Origin: Bacteroidales bacterium
Lineage (GTDB): Bacteria > Bacteroidota > Bacteroidia > Bacteroidales > Muribaculaceae
NCBI GenBank assembly: GCA_004552485.1
Contig: SFOH01000027.1
Span: forward strand, 1 to 26,173
DNA: 26,173 nucleotides
Reading direction: 5' to 3'
Shown here one piece after another: positions 15,407 to 23,166 of this stretch; position 1 is the first letter of the stretch; every line of letters begins with the position of its first letter. The notes below the pieces were generated by a model. That model did not search any database. It had not been told where the DNA came from and was given only the letters and a program-made list of their open reading frames with translations. Both the position numbers and the translations under genes were made by a program.

Positions 15407-16390
15407 ATGACAAACGCCCGTATTGCAGGCATCGCCTCCTACCTCCCGGATGACATCCTGGACAATGACATGCTGTCCAAGATGGTTGACACCAATGATG
15501 AGTGGATCACCACACGCGTCGGAATCAAGGAACGCCGCATCCTCAAAAAGCCCGTGGGCTCGTCCTACATGGGCATTATCGCCGTGCAGCGTCTCCTCGA
15601 AAGCACCGGCGTGAACCCCGATGACATCGACCTTGTCATCTGCCCGACCTCAAACCCGGACTACCGTTTCCCCTCAACTGCCTCCGTCATCACCTACGGC
15701 GTTGGCCTCAAACACTGCTACGCCTATGACATCCAGGCCGCCTGCGCAGGTTTCCTCGTGGGCTGCAACGATGCCGCCGCCTACGTCCGCTCCGGCATGT
15801 ACAAGAACGTAATCGTCGTCTGCACAGAGAAAATGTCATCGATGGTCAACTATGAGGACCGCTCGACCTGCCCGCTCTTCGGCGACGGCGCCGCGGCCGT
15901 TCTCATCCAGCCCACCGACGAGCCCGGCATGGGCATCATCGACGCCGTCCTCCACGTCGACGGCATGGGCCTGGAATATCTGGTGATGCCCGCCGGAGGC
16001 AGCGCCTACCCATTCTGCCAGGAAGCTCTCGACCAGAAGAAACACCTCCTCTTCCAGGACGGCCGCCACGTCTACAAGCACGCCGTCACTGACATGTTCA
16101 CCTCCACCGTCGACGTCATGCGCCGCAACCACCTCACCGTGGACGACATCGCCTATGTGGTGCCCCACCAGGCAAACCTCCGCATCATCGAGGCCGTCGC
16201 CGACAAGGCCGGAGTGCCCATGGACAAGGTGCTGGTCAACATCCAGCACACCGGCAACACCTCCGCCGCCTCGATTCCCATCTGCCTGGACGAGTACAAA
16301 GACCGTCTCAAAAAGGGCGACAAAATCATTCTCACCGCTTTCGGAGCAGGCTTCACCTGGGGCGCTATGTACCTGGTGTGGGACATGTGA
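15407..16390 (+). CDS. fabH: 3-oxoacyl-ACP synthase III (FabH)
   Basis: This 327-residue condensing enzyme starts fatty-acid synthesis by joining an acyl-CoA primer to malonyl-ACP. The thiolase-fold catalytic triad is present: Cys113 in DIQAACAGF, His254 in PHQANLRI and Asn284 in HTGNTSAAS. The N-terminal WITTRVGIKERR motif and the C-terminal GAGFTWG are typical. The length is standard. It follows rpmF by 159 bases that contain no clear promoter. It ends just before a good terminator, so it is probably the last gene of the yceD-rpmF-fabH unit. plsX, which often lies between rpmF and fabH in other phyla, is absent here. Confidence 0.97.
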   Translation: MTNARIAGIASYLPDDILDNDMLSKMVDTNDEWITTRVGIKERRILKKPVGSSYMGIIAVQRLLESTGVNPDDIDLVICPTSNPDYRFPSTASVITYGVGLKHCYAYDIQAACAGFLVGCNDAAAYVRSGMYKNVIVVCTEKMSSMVNYEDRSTCPLFGDGAAAVLIQPTDEPGMGIIDAVLHVDGMGLEYLVMPAGGSAYPFCQEALDQKKHLLFQDGRHVYKHAVTDMFTSTVDVMRRNHLTVDDIAYVVPHQANLRIIEAVADKAGVPMDKVLVNIQHTGNTSAASIPICLDEYKDRLKKGDKIILTAFGAGFTWGAMYLVWDM

Positions 16391-16418
16391 TGATGGCCGG
16401 ATGTTAAACTTTCTTACG

Positions 16419-16455
16419 ACAATAGCATCTTTTTCGGTGCTATTGTTGTTGTTTT
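16419..16455 (+). terminator. Rho-independent terminator after fabH
   Basis: ACAATAGCA (16419-16427) pairs perfectly with TGCTATTGT (16438-16446), a 9-bp stem with a 10-base loop, followed by the T-rich TGTTGTTTT (16447-16455). It begins 29 bases after the fabH stop. Confidence 0.78.
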
Positions 16456-16483
16456 AAGGGGGAAGAGACTGAACGCCCCTCCC

Positions 16484-16519
16484 CCCCTAAAACATAAGAA
16501 ACATAAGAAACATAACTGA
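16484..16519. repeat. 9-bp-period tandem repeat, fabH-era spacer
   Basis: CATAAGAAA is repeated at 16493-16501 and 16502-16510, followed by a degenerate CATAACTGA at 16511-16519. It is preceded by a C-run and TAAAA in the same 9-base register (16484-16492). The 9-bp period and the C-run plus CTAA entry match the arrays at 25279 and 25525. It lies 20 bases upstream of the era start, so it forms part of the era leader. Confidence 0.7.
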
Positions 16520-16538
16520 CATCCAAAACACAGAAAGC

Positions 16539-17429
16539 ATGAATAAACAGCACAAAGCCGGTTTTGTCAACATCGTAGGCAACCCCAACGTGGGCAAGTC
16601 GACGCTCATGAACGACCTCGTGGGCGAACGCGTCAGCATCATCACCAGCAAGGCACAGACCACGCGCCACCGCATCATGGGCATCGTCAACACCGACGAC
16701 TACCAGATTGTCTTCTCCGACACCCCCGGTGTCCTCTCCCCCAAGTACAAACTCCAGGAGAGCATGCTCCAGCAGAGCGAAGGCGCTCTCACCGACGCCG
16801 ACATCCTCCTCTACGTCACCGACGTCGTCGAAGACCCCGAGAAGAATGCCGAATTCCTGGCAAAGGTTGCAAAAGAGAAAATCCCCGTGCTCCTGGTCAT
16901 CAACAAGATTGACCTCGTTAAAGACCAGGCTCAGCTCGAGGAAATCGTCGAGAAATGGCGCTCGCGCCTGCCGAATGCCGAGATTTTCCCCACCTCCGCC
17001 AAAGAGCACTTCAACGTCACCAACCTCATGGCGCGCATCGTCGAGCTCCTGCCCGAGCACGCCCCCTACTTCGGCAAGGACGCCCTCACCGACCGCCCCG
17101 CACGATTCTTCGTCACCGAAATCATCCGCGAGAAAATCCTCCTCAACTACGATAAGGAAATCCCCTACGCCACAGAGGTCATCGTCGAGAAATTCGAGGA
17201 GAAAGAGCACTCGATCCACATCATGGCCGTCATCTACGTCGAGCGCGACTCGCAGAAAGGCATTCTCATCGGCCACGGCGGCAAGATGCTGAAACGCGTG
17301 GGCATGGAAGCGCGCAAGGACATCGAGACCTTCTTCGGCAAGAGCGTCTACCTCGAGCTCTTCGTCAAGGTCGAGGACAACTGGCGCAACCGCGAGAACA
17401 AGCTCCGCGCCTTCGGCTACATCGAGTGA
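16539..17429 (+). CDS. era: GTPase Era
   Basis: This 296-residue GTPase assists 30S subunit maturation by binding the 3' end of 16S rRNA. G1 is GNPNVGKS (14-21), the switch-I Thr residues are in the TTRHRIMG region (about 41-48), G3 is DTPG (61-64) and G4 is NKID (122-125). The C-terminal KH domain contains ERDSQKGILIGHGGKMLKR (about 236-254), with the expected GxxG-type loop. The length is standard. It starts after the fabH terminator and a short 9-bp-period repeat and has no recognisable TAnnTTTG promoter of its own, so its transcription start is unclear. der follows after 105 bases that contain a palindromic repeat. Confidence 0.98.
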   Translation: MNKQHKAGFVNIVGNPNVGKSTLMNDLVGERVSIITSKAQTTRHRIMGIVNTDDYQIVFSDTPGVLSPKYKLQESMLQQSEGALTDADILLYVTDVVEDPEKNAEFLAKVAKEKIPVLLVINKIDLVKDQAQLEEIVEKWRSRLPNAEIFPTSAKEHFNVTNLMARIVELLPEHAPYFGKDALTDRPARFFVTEIIREKILLNYDKEIPYATEVIVEKFEEKEHSIHIMAVIYVERDSQKGILIGHGGKMLKRVGMEARKDIETFFGKSVYLELFVKVEDNWRNRENKLRAFGYIE

Positions 17430-17436
17430 GCCGGAC

Positions 17437-17464
17437 CCGGGAGCCGCGGGCTCCCGGCACGGTC
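17437..17464. repeat. 28-base palindromic repeat, copy 2 (era-der spacer)
   Basis: CCGGGAGCC (17437-17445), GCG, and GGCTCCCGG (17449-17457) form a perfect 9-bp stem, followed by CACGGTC. It is the reverse complement of the unit at 3994-4021, with one mismatch in 28 bases. It sits 7 bases after the era stop. The nearest T-tract (T7 near 17496-17502) is about 40 bases away, too far for a standard intrinsic terminator, though it may still act as a 3'-end or processing hairpin. Confidence 0.65.
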
Positions 17465-17534
17465 ATCCGCTCCGGCCCTCCGCTCTCTCACCCCCGTTTT
17501 TTTATTCATCCCCCTCATTGATTAATTCCGAAAT

Positions 17535-18854
17535 ATGAGCCAGTTAGTTGCAATAGTAGGCCGCCCCAACGTGGGCAAGTCAACCCTCTTCAACCGCCTC
17601 ACACAGAGCCGCACCGCCATTGTGGACGAGACTGCCGGCACCACCCGCGACCGCCAGTACGGCAAGGTCGACTGGAACGGCAAGGAGTTCTCAATCGTCG
17701 ACACCGGCGGATGGGTCGTCAACTCCGACGACATCTTCGAGTCGGAAATCAACAAACAGGTTGAGCTCGCCATCGAACAGGCCGACGAAATCCTCTTTGT
17801 GGTCGACTCCATGAACGGCGTCACCGACCTCGACGACCATGTCGCCGAGATTCTGCGCAAGTCCCGCAAGCCCGTCATCCTGGTGGCCAACAAGGTCGAC
17901 TCGAACGAGTGGCTCTACAACACCCCGGAGTTCTACAAGCTCGGCCTCGGCGACCCCTACCCCGTCTCCGGCATCAACGGCTACGGCACCGGCGACCTCC
18001 TCGACGAGGTGGTCCGCGAGCTCCCCGAGAAAGACGAGGCCGAAGAAGAGCAGCTCGACGACATCCCCAAGTTCGCCATCGTCGGCCGCCCCAACGCCGG
18101 CAAGTCGTCGCTCATCAACGCCTTCATCGGCGAAGACCGCCACATCGTCACCGACATCGCCGGCACCACCCGCGACTCGATCTACACCCGCTACAACAAG
18201 TTCGGCTTCGACTTCTACCTGGTCGACACCGCCGGCATCCGCAAGAAGAACAAAGTCAACGAAGACATTGAGTATTACTCGGTTATCCGCTCGATTCGCG
18301 CCATCGAAGCCAGCGACGTCTGCATCCTCATGATCGACGGCACGCGCGGCATCGAGGCCCAGGACGTGAACATCTTCTCGCTCATCCAGCGCAACCGCAA
18401 GGGCCTGGTGGTGGTGGTGAACAAGTGGGACCTGGTCGAGGACAAGAGCACCGCGGCCATGAAACACTACGAAGAGGCCATCCGCAACCGCTTCGCACCC
18501 TTCACCGACTTCCCCATCATCTTCTCGTCGGCCCTCACCAAGCAGCGCATCTTCAAGATTCTGGAGACGGCCATCGACGTCTATCAGAACCGCCGCCGCG
18601 TGGTGCCCACCTCCCAGCTCAACACCTACATGCAGGAGGTCATCAGCGCCTATCCGCCACCCGCAAACAAGGGCAAGTACGTGAAAATCAAGTACGTGAC
18701 CATGCTCAAGGGCGCCCAGGTGCCCACGTTCATCTTCTTCTGCAACCTGCCGCAATGGGTCAAGGAACCCTACCGACGCTATCTCGAGAACAAAATCCGA
18801 GAGAAGTGGGACTTCTGCGGCACGCCCGTAAACGTGTTTATGCGCGAGAAATGA
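17535..18854 (+). CDS. der: GTPase Der (EngA)
   Basis: This 439-residue protein has the tandem GTPase domains unique to Der, which acts in 50S subunit assembly. The first P-loop is GRPNVGKS (9-16) with DTGGW as G3. The second is GRPNAGKS (184-191) with DTAGIRKKNKV as G3 and NKWD as G4. A KH-like C-terminal domain follows (about 350-439) and ends in FCGTPVNVFMREK. The linker between the GTPase domains is acidic (EKDEAEEEQLDD), as usual. The first few codons (CAG TTA GTT GCA ATA GTA) are AT-rich compared with the rest, consistent with an open initiation site. It follows era and probably shares its transcript. Confidence 0.98.
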   Translation: MSQLVAIVGRPNVGKSTLFNRLTQSRTAIVDETAGTTRDRQYGKVDWNGKEFSIVDTGGWVVNSDDIFESEINKQVELAIEQADEILFVVDSMNGVTDLDDHVAEILRKSRKPVILVANKVDSNEWLYNTPEFYKLGLGDPYPVSGINGYGTGDLLDEVVRELPEKDEAEEEQLDDIPKFAIVGRPNAGKSSLINAFIGEDRHIVTDIAGTTRDSIYTRYNKFGFDFYLVDTAGIRKKNKVNEDIEYYSVIRSIRAIEASDVCILMIDGTRGIEAQDVNIFSLIQRNRKGLVVVVNKWDLVEDKSTAAMKHYEEAIRNRFAPFTDFPIIFSSALTKQRIFKILETAIDVYQNRRRVVPTSQLNTYMQEVISAYPPPANKGKYVKIKYVTMLKGAQVPTFIFFCNLPQWVKEPYRRYLENKIREKWDFCGTPVNVFMREK

Positions 18855-18866
18855 GCCCCTTACACC

Positions 18867-18902
18867 ACACCGGCACCGCCCCCGCAGGGCCCCTGCCGGT
18901 GT
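18867..18902 (+). terminator. Possible terminator hairpin after der
   Basis: ACACCGGCA (18867-18875) pairs with TGCCGGTGT (18894-18902), a perfect 9-bp stem with an 18-base GC-rich loop that can pair further (GCCCC with GGGC). Only a weak T-rich tail (TGGTGCATCTTT) follows, so termination may be partial. Confidence 0.5.
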
Positions 18903-18935
18903 TGGTGCATCTTTCCACAAACACCCCTCCCCATC

Positions 18936-20762
18936 ATGCCTTCAGTACTCACTGACATACCCTCCAACGGCGCCGCACGCTACCCTGCCGCGCGCACGGC
19001 ACTGGCCTATTATCCGGACGAGACATCCGAGCCCGTGCTCACCACATGGACCGAATTCAACGACGCCTCGCGCGCCATGGCCAACGCCCTCTGCGACGCC
19101 GGCCTTCAGCCCGGCGACCGCCTGGCAATGCTCACCGCCAACTCCGTGGCCATGCTCGTCGCCGACTTCGGCGCATACGCCAACGGCATCGTGACCACGT
19201 CTATCTACGCGACCTCCTCGCCCGACGAGGTGCGCTTCATCCTCCGCGACAGCGGCGCCCACGCCATCCTCGTCGGCGACGCCCAGAAGCTGTCGATGGT
19301 GCGCGCCGTCGCCGCCGACTGCCCCGAGCTGCGCCTGGTCATCGCCGTCGAAGCCGACGACGACGCCACCGCCGCCATCGCCGGAGCCCCGCAGGTCACT
19401 TCCGTCACCTTCGACGAATTCCTCGCCCGCGGCCGACGCGTCGCCCCGGAGACGGCCGCCGTGGTCGCCGAGCGCACCCGCGACGTCAACCCCGACACCC
19501 TCGCCACGCTCATCTACACCTCCGGCACGACCGGAGCCCCCAAGGGCGCGATGCTCACCCACGGAAACTTCGAGGCCGCACTGCGCATCCACCACGAGCG
19601 CCTCGAGATGCTCTCCGACCGCGACACCTCGCTGTGCTTCCTCCCCCTCTCTCACATCTTCGAAAAAGCCTGGACCTACCTCTGTCTTGACTACGGCATG
19701 ATGGTCAGCGTCAACGCCGACCCCAAGGCCATCACCAAGGTGATTCGCCGCGTGCGTCCCACGTGCATGTGCTCCGTCCCCCGCTTCTGGGAGAAGGTCT
19801 ACACGGCCGTGATGGTGAAGATGGAGAGCGTAGGCCCCGTCAAGCGCCTGATGATACGCCGCGCACTCAAGGCCGGCTCGATGCGAAATCTCAAATACGT
19901 GCGCACCGGCCGCCGCGTTCCCGCACTCCTCGAGAAGCGCTATAACTTCTACAACAGCCTGGTGTTCAAGCCCATACTCCGTGCCGCCGGCATCGAGAAC
20001 GGCAACCTCTTCCCCACGGCCGGCGCCCCAGTCTCGCCCAAGATCGTGGAGTTTTTCCGCGCCATCGGCGTGCCCATGATGGTGGGCTACGGCCTGTCCG
20101 AGACCACGGCCACCGTCACCTGCTTCCCCACCGTCGACTACGAGATCGGCACCGTCGGCACGCCCATCCCCGGCGTGGAGGTGCGCACCGGCAAGGACAA
20201 CGAGATTCTCGTGAAGGGCCCCACCGTCATGAAGGGCTATTTCCACAACGAGAAAGAGACGCGCGAGGCCTTCACCGAAGACGGATGGTTCCGCACCGGC
20301 GATGCCGGAGCCCTCGACGCCGCCGGCGACCTCACACTCACCGAGCGCCTCAAGGACCTGTTCAAGACCTCGAACGGCAAGTACATCGCCCCGCAGATGC
20401 TGGAGACGCAGCTGGCCCAGGACAAATACATCGAGCAGGTGGCCATCATCGGCGACTGCCGCAAGTATGTCACCGCCATCATCATCCCCGCCTTCAAGGC
20501 CCTGCGCGAGTATGCCCGTCAGAAGAAAATCGCCTTCGTCACCAACGCCGACCTCATCCGCAACATCGACATCCGCCGCCTCATCCAGGAACACATCGAC
20601 AAGATTCAGCAGAACCTGGCCTCCTACGAGAAGGTGAAGCGCTTCATCCTCCTGCCCCACGAGTTCACCGTCGAGAGCGGCGAGCTCACCAACACCCTCA
20701 AGCTGCGCCGCCCGGTCATCAACCGCCGCTATGCTTCGGAAATCGAGTCGATGTACAGCTAA
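18936..20762 (+). CDS. Long-chain acyl-CoA synthetase (AMP-binding, FadD15-like)
   Basis: This 608-residue ANL-superfamily enzyme should activate a fatty acid with ATP and CoA to acyl-CoA. The ATP/AMP P-loop motif is YTSGTTGAPKG (194-204). The adenine-binding motif is GYGLSETT (384-391), and the ribose-binding Asp456 is in GWFRTGDAG. The LTERLKDLFKTSNGKYIAPQ segment is the hinge and catalytic-Lys region typical of long-chain synthetases. It has no signal peptide and should act at the inner membrane. Substrate chain length cannot be read from the sequence. No TAnnTTTG promoter is seen in the 81-base spacer after der, so it may be read through from there or use a non-consensus promoter. The next gene starts after 13 bases. 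Confidence 0.9.
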   Translation: MPSVLTDIPSNGAARYPAARTALAYYPDETSEPVLTTWTEFNDASRAMANALCDAGLQPGDRLAMLTANSVAMLVADFGAYANGIVTTSIYATSSPDEVRFILRDSGAHAILVGDAQKLSMVRAVAADCPELRLVIAVEADDDATAAIAGAPQVTSVTFDEFLARGRRVAPETAAVVAERTRDVNPDTLATLIYTSGTTGAPKGAMLTHGNFEAALRIHHERLEMLSDRDTSLCFLPLSHIFEKAWTYLCLDYGMMVSVNADPKAITKVIRRVRPTCMCSVPRFWEKVYTAVMVKMESVGPVKRLMIRRALKAGSMRNLKYVRTGRRVPALLEKRYNFYNSLVFKPILRAAGIENGNLFPTAGAPVSPKIVEFFRAIGVPMMVGYGLSETTATVTCFPTVDYEIGTVGTPIPGVEVRTGKDNEILVKGPTVMKGYFHNEKETREAFTEDGWFRTGDAGALDAAGDLTLTERLKDLFKTSNGKYIAPQMLETQLAQDKYIEQVAIIGDCRKYVTAIIIPAFKALREYARQKKIAFVTNADLIRNIDIRRLIQEHIDKIQQNLASYEKVKRFILLPHEFTVESGELTNTLKLRRPVINRRYASEIESMYS

Positions 20763-20775
20763 ACCGTAACGCGCT

Positions 20776-21633
20776 ATGAGCCTGAGTGTTGCCATACAGG
20801 GCGTGGCCGGATGTTTCCACGACGCCGCCGCCCACGAGTTTCTGAGCCCGTCGGCCACGGAGATGCAGGTGGTCGAGAACGAGACGTTCACCGACCTCTT
20901 CGCCGGCGTGCGCAGCGGCGCCGCCGACCTGGGCATCGTGGCCATCGAGAACACCATCGCCGGCAGCCTCCTCGACAACTACGAGCTGCTGCGCAACTCC
21001 GGCCTGCGCGTCATCGGCGAGCACAAGAAGCGCATCTCCCACGTGCTCTGCGCACTCCCCGGCCAGAGCCTCGACGACATCACCGAGGTCAACTCCCACC
21101 ACATGGCCCTGCGCCAGTGCGAGGAGTGGCTGCGCCGCCATCCCCGCCTCAAACGCGTCGAATACTTCGACACGGCCGGCGCCGCCCGCGACATCGCCCG
21201 CCGCGGCCTTACCGCCCACGCCGCCGTCTGCGGCGACTACTGCGCCGAGCTCTACGGCCTGAACATTCTCGCCAACGGCATCGAGACCAACAAGCACAAC
21301 TACACCCGCTTCCTCGTCGTCGCCCTCCCCGGCATGGCCGAAAAGCTGCGCCTCCTCAACGGCATGCCCAACAAAGCGTCCGTCATGTTCACCCTTCCCC
21401 ACCGCCAGGGCGCACTCTCGCGCGTACTCGCCATCCTCTCTTTCTACGACATCAACCTCAGCAAGATTCAGTCGACGCCCATCATCGGCCGCGAGTGGGA
21501 ATACCGCTTCTACGCCGACTTCACCTTCGACTCGGCCGAGCGCTACCACCAGGCCCTCGACGCCGCACGCCCGCTCATGAACGACTTCATCCTCATGGGT
21601 GAATACACCGACTCCCCCACCCCGGAGATATAA
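20776..21633 (+). CDS. pheA: Prephenate dehydratase with ACT domain
   Basis: This 285-residue enzyme converts prephenate to phenylpyruvate in phenylalanine synthesis. The catalytic PDT domain (about 1-190) has GIVAIENTIAGS (53-64), NSHHMALRQC (106-115), TAGAARDIA (133-141) and the catalytic TRF motif at 177-179 (NYTRFLV). The ACT domain (about 200-280) has GALSRVL and the WEYRFYADF strand. The ESRP effector-binding motif of classical enzymes is replaced by QSTP (232-235), so allosteric binding of phenylalanine may be altered. No chorismate mutase domain is fused, so it is a monofunctional PDT. It is 13 bases after the acyl-CoA ligase and 5 bases before purD; no other aromatic-pathway gene is nearby. 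Confidence 0.93.
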   Translation: MSLSVAIQGVAGCFHDAAAHEFLSPSATEMQVVENETFTDLFAGVRSGAADLGIVAIENTIAGSLLDNYELLRNSGLRVIGEHKKRISHVLCALPGQSLDDITEVNSHHMALRQCEEWLRRHPRLKRVEYFDTAGAARDIARRGLTAHAAVCGDYCAELYGLNILANGIETNKHNYTRFLVVALPGMAEKLRLLNGMPNKASVMFTLPHRQGALSRVLAILSFYDINLSKIQSTPIIGREWEYRFYADFTFDSAERYHQALDAARPLMNDFILMGEYTDSPTPEI

Positions 21634-21638
21634 CCGAA

Positions 21639-22922
21639 ATGTCTGTTCCTCAGAAAGATAAGCTCACCGTTCTGACGCTTGGCGGCGGAGGCCGCGAGGC
21701 TGCCCTGGTGCGCCGTTTCGCCGCCTGCGACTCGTGCGGCGCTCAGTATGCCGCCCCCGGAAACGCCTCCACGGCCCTGTTTGCAGGGAACATCTCCCTC
21801 GACATCAACGACGGCGAGGCCGTCGCCGTCGTCTGCCGACTCCTTGCCGTCGACTTTCTGATGATAGGCCCGGAAGCACCCCTCGCCGCCGGCGTCGCCG
21901 ACACGGTGCGCCGCCTCTGCCCCGACACCGCCGTCTTAGGTCCCGGCGCCGACGGCGCCCGCCTCGAGAGTTCGAAAGCCTTCGCCAAAGCCTTCATGCG
22001 CCGCCACGGCATCCCCACGGCGCCCGCAACGGTGGTCAAAGCCGACAACATCGCTGAGGCCAAGGACCTCTTCGCCCGCTGCGAGTGGCCCATAGTGCTC
22101 AAAGCCGACGGCCTCTGCGGCGGCAAAGGCTCCATCATCGTCCGCGACCGCAAGGAGGCCGAACAGACACTGCGGCGGATGCTCGGCGGACAGTTCGGAG
22201 ACGCCTCGCGGACGGTGGTCATCGAGGACTTTCTGCGCGGCCGCGAGTGCTCGGTCTTCGTCGTCACCGACGGCGCGAACCATCTCGTTCTCCCCGCCGC
22301 CCGCGACTACAAGCGCGCCTGCGACGGCGACCGCGGCCCCAACACGGGCGGCATGGGCGCCGTCTCGCCTGTTCCCGGCCTGACCGCGGAATTCCTGGAG
22401 AAGGTCGAGCAGCGCATCACGCTCCCCACTCTCGCCGGCCTGCGCGCCGAGGGCGTCGCCTACCGCGGCATCCTCTACCTGGGCCTCATCAGCGTCGGCG
22501 GCGAGCCCTATGTACTGGAGTACAACGTGCGCCTGGGCGACCCGGAGACGGCCGTCGTGCTGCCGCGCACCGGCGGAGATGTCCTCAGAGCCTTCTACGA
22601 CGCCGCCTGCGGCCGGATGGAGTCAGCCTACCTGCCGCCGTCCAACGATGCCGCAGTGGCCGTTATACGCGCCGCAGAGGGCTATCCCGGCCCCGTCCGC
22701 AACGGTCTGCCCGTCGTCGTGGGCGCGTTGCCCCAAGACGCTTACGTTCTCCTCGGAGGAGCCGTCACCGGCCAGGACGGAGCGCTGCTCACCGCCGCCG
22801 GACGCGTCGCCACTGCCGTGGCCGTGGCTCCGGACATCGCCACTGCCGCCGCACGCGCCGCACGCGCCGCCGAAGCCGTCGCCTTCGCCGGCGCACACAA
22901 CCGCACCGACATCGGCCGCTGA
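21639..22922 (+). CDS. purD: Phosphoribosylamine-glycine ligase (divergent PurD)
   Basis: This 427-residue ATP-grasp enzyme should ligate glycine to phosphoribosylamine in purine synthesis. The N-terminal domain starts LTLGGGGREAAL (13-23), where the family usually has GGREHAL; Ala21 replaces the conserved His. The ATP-grasp region has KADGLCGGKGS (155-165; the usual sequence is KADGLAAGKG), the IEDFLRGRECSVFVV strand and the hallmark GPNTGGMGA (233-241). The metal-binding Glu294 and Asn296 are present in LEYNVRLGDPET. The end, NRTDIGR, matches the family's YRTDIG. The overall length is normal. It starts 5 bases after pheA and is followed by a spacer with a new promoter. The Ala/Asp-rich composition and the altered motifs suggest a diverged but likely active enzyme. 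Confidence 0.92.
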   Translation: MSVPQKDKLTVLTLGGGGREAALVRRFAACDSCGAQYAAPGNASTALFAGNISLDINDGEAVAVVCRLLAVDFLMIGPEAPLAAGVADTVRRLCPDTAVLGPGADGARLESSKAFAKAFMRRHGIPTAPATVVKADNIAEAKDLFARCEWPIVLKADGLCGGKGSIIVRDRKEAEQTLRRMLGGQFGDASRTVVIEDFLRGRECSVFVVTDGANHLVLPAARDYKRACDGDRGPNTGGMGAVSPVPGLTAEFLEKVEQRITLPTLAGLRAEGVAYRGILYLGLISVGGEPYVLEYNVRLGDPETAVVLPRTGGDVLRAFYDAACGRMESAYLPPSNDAAVAVIRAAEGYPGPVRNGLPVVVGALPQDAYVLLGGAVTGQDGALLTAAGRVATAVAVAPDIATAAARAARAAEAVAFAGAHNRTDIGR

Positions 22923-22964
22923 ACACAGCCGGAACACGGCGGCCCAATCTTTTAACATAAAGGT

Positions 22965-22996
22965 GTTGTTTTTTTTGTTAGGATTTATTACCTTTG
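22965..22996 (+). promoter_or_regulatory. Bacteroidota-type promoter for the membrane protein-pdxB pair
   Basis: GTTG at 22965-22968, a 20-base AT-rich spacer and TACCTTTG at 22989-22996 match the promoter pattern seen twice elsewhere in the window with the same 20-base spacing. The expected start is near 23003, giving a leader of about 160 bases. Confidence 0.82.
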
Positions 22997-23050
22997 CATA
23001 CGCTCTTCATTCTTGCAACTCATTTTAGGGATTAATTTGAGGAGTAAAAA

Positions 23051-23127
23051 CCGCAGGCTGTCGTTTCTTTCGCGGGAAATCCCTCCCCGTCGGAACGCCC
23101 CTTTGCCCGCATAAACAAAGGCCCGAC
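23051..23127 (+). promoter_or_regulatory. Structured 5' leader region
   Basis: Within the leader, CCGC (23051-23054) can pair with GCGG (23072-23075). Further on, GTCGG (23089-23093) pairs with CCGAC (23123-23127) around an inner perfect stem CCTTTG (23100-23105) with CAAAGG (23116-23121). The second structure ends about 40 bases before the start codon. No T-tract follows and no known riboswitch core was recognised. It could be a regulatory leader, a small RNA or an incidental fold. Confidence 0.4.
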
Positions 23128-23166
23128 ACGCCTGCCTGACGACCAAAGAAAAGAAATGCACTGACA

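Noticed and set aside
17437..17502. Standard intrinsic terminator made by the era-der hairpin and the T7 run
   Set aside because: The T-run is about 40 bases from the stem, too far to act as the usual U-tract.
5971..21942. Recurrent rare TTA leucine codon followed by a glycine codon (near 5973, 9629 and 21935)
   Set aside because: Only three of roughly eight TTA codons noticed show this; it is not more than chance by eye.
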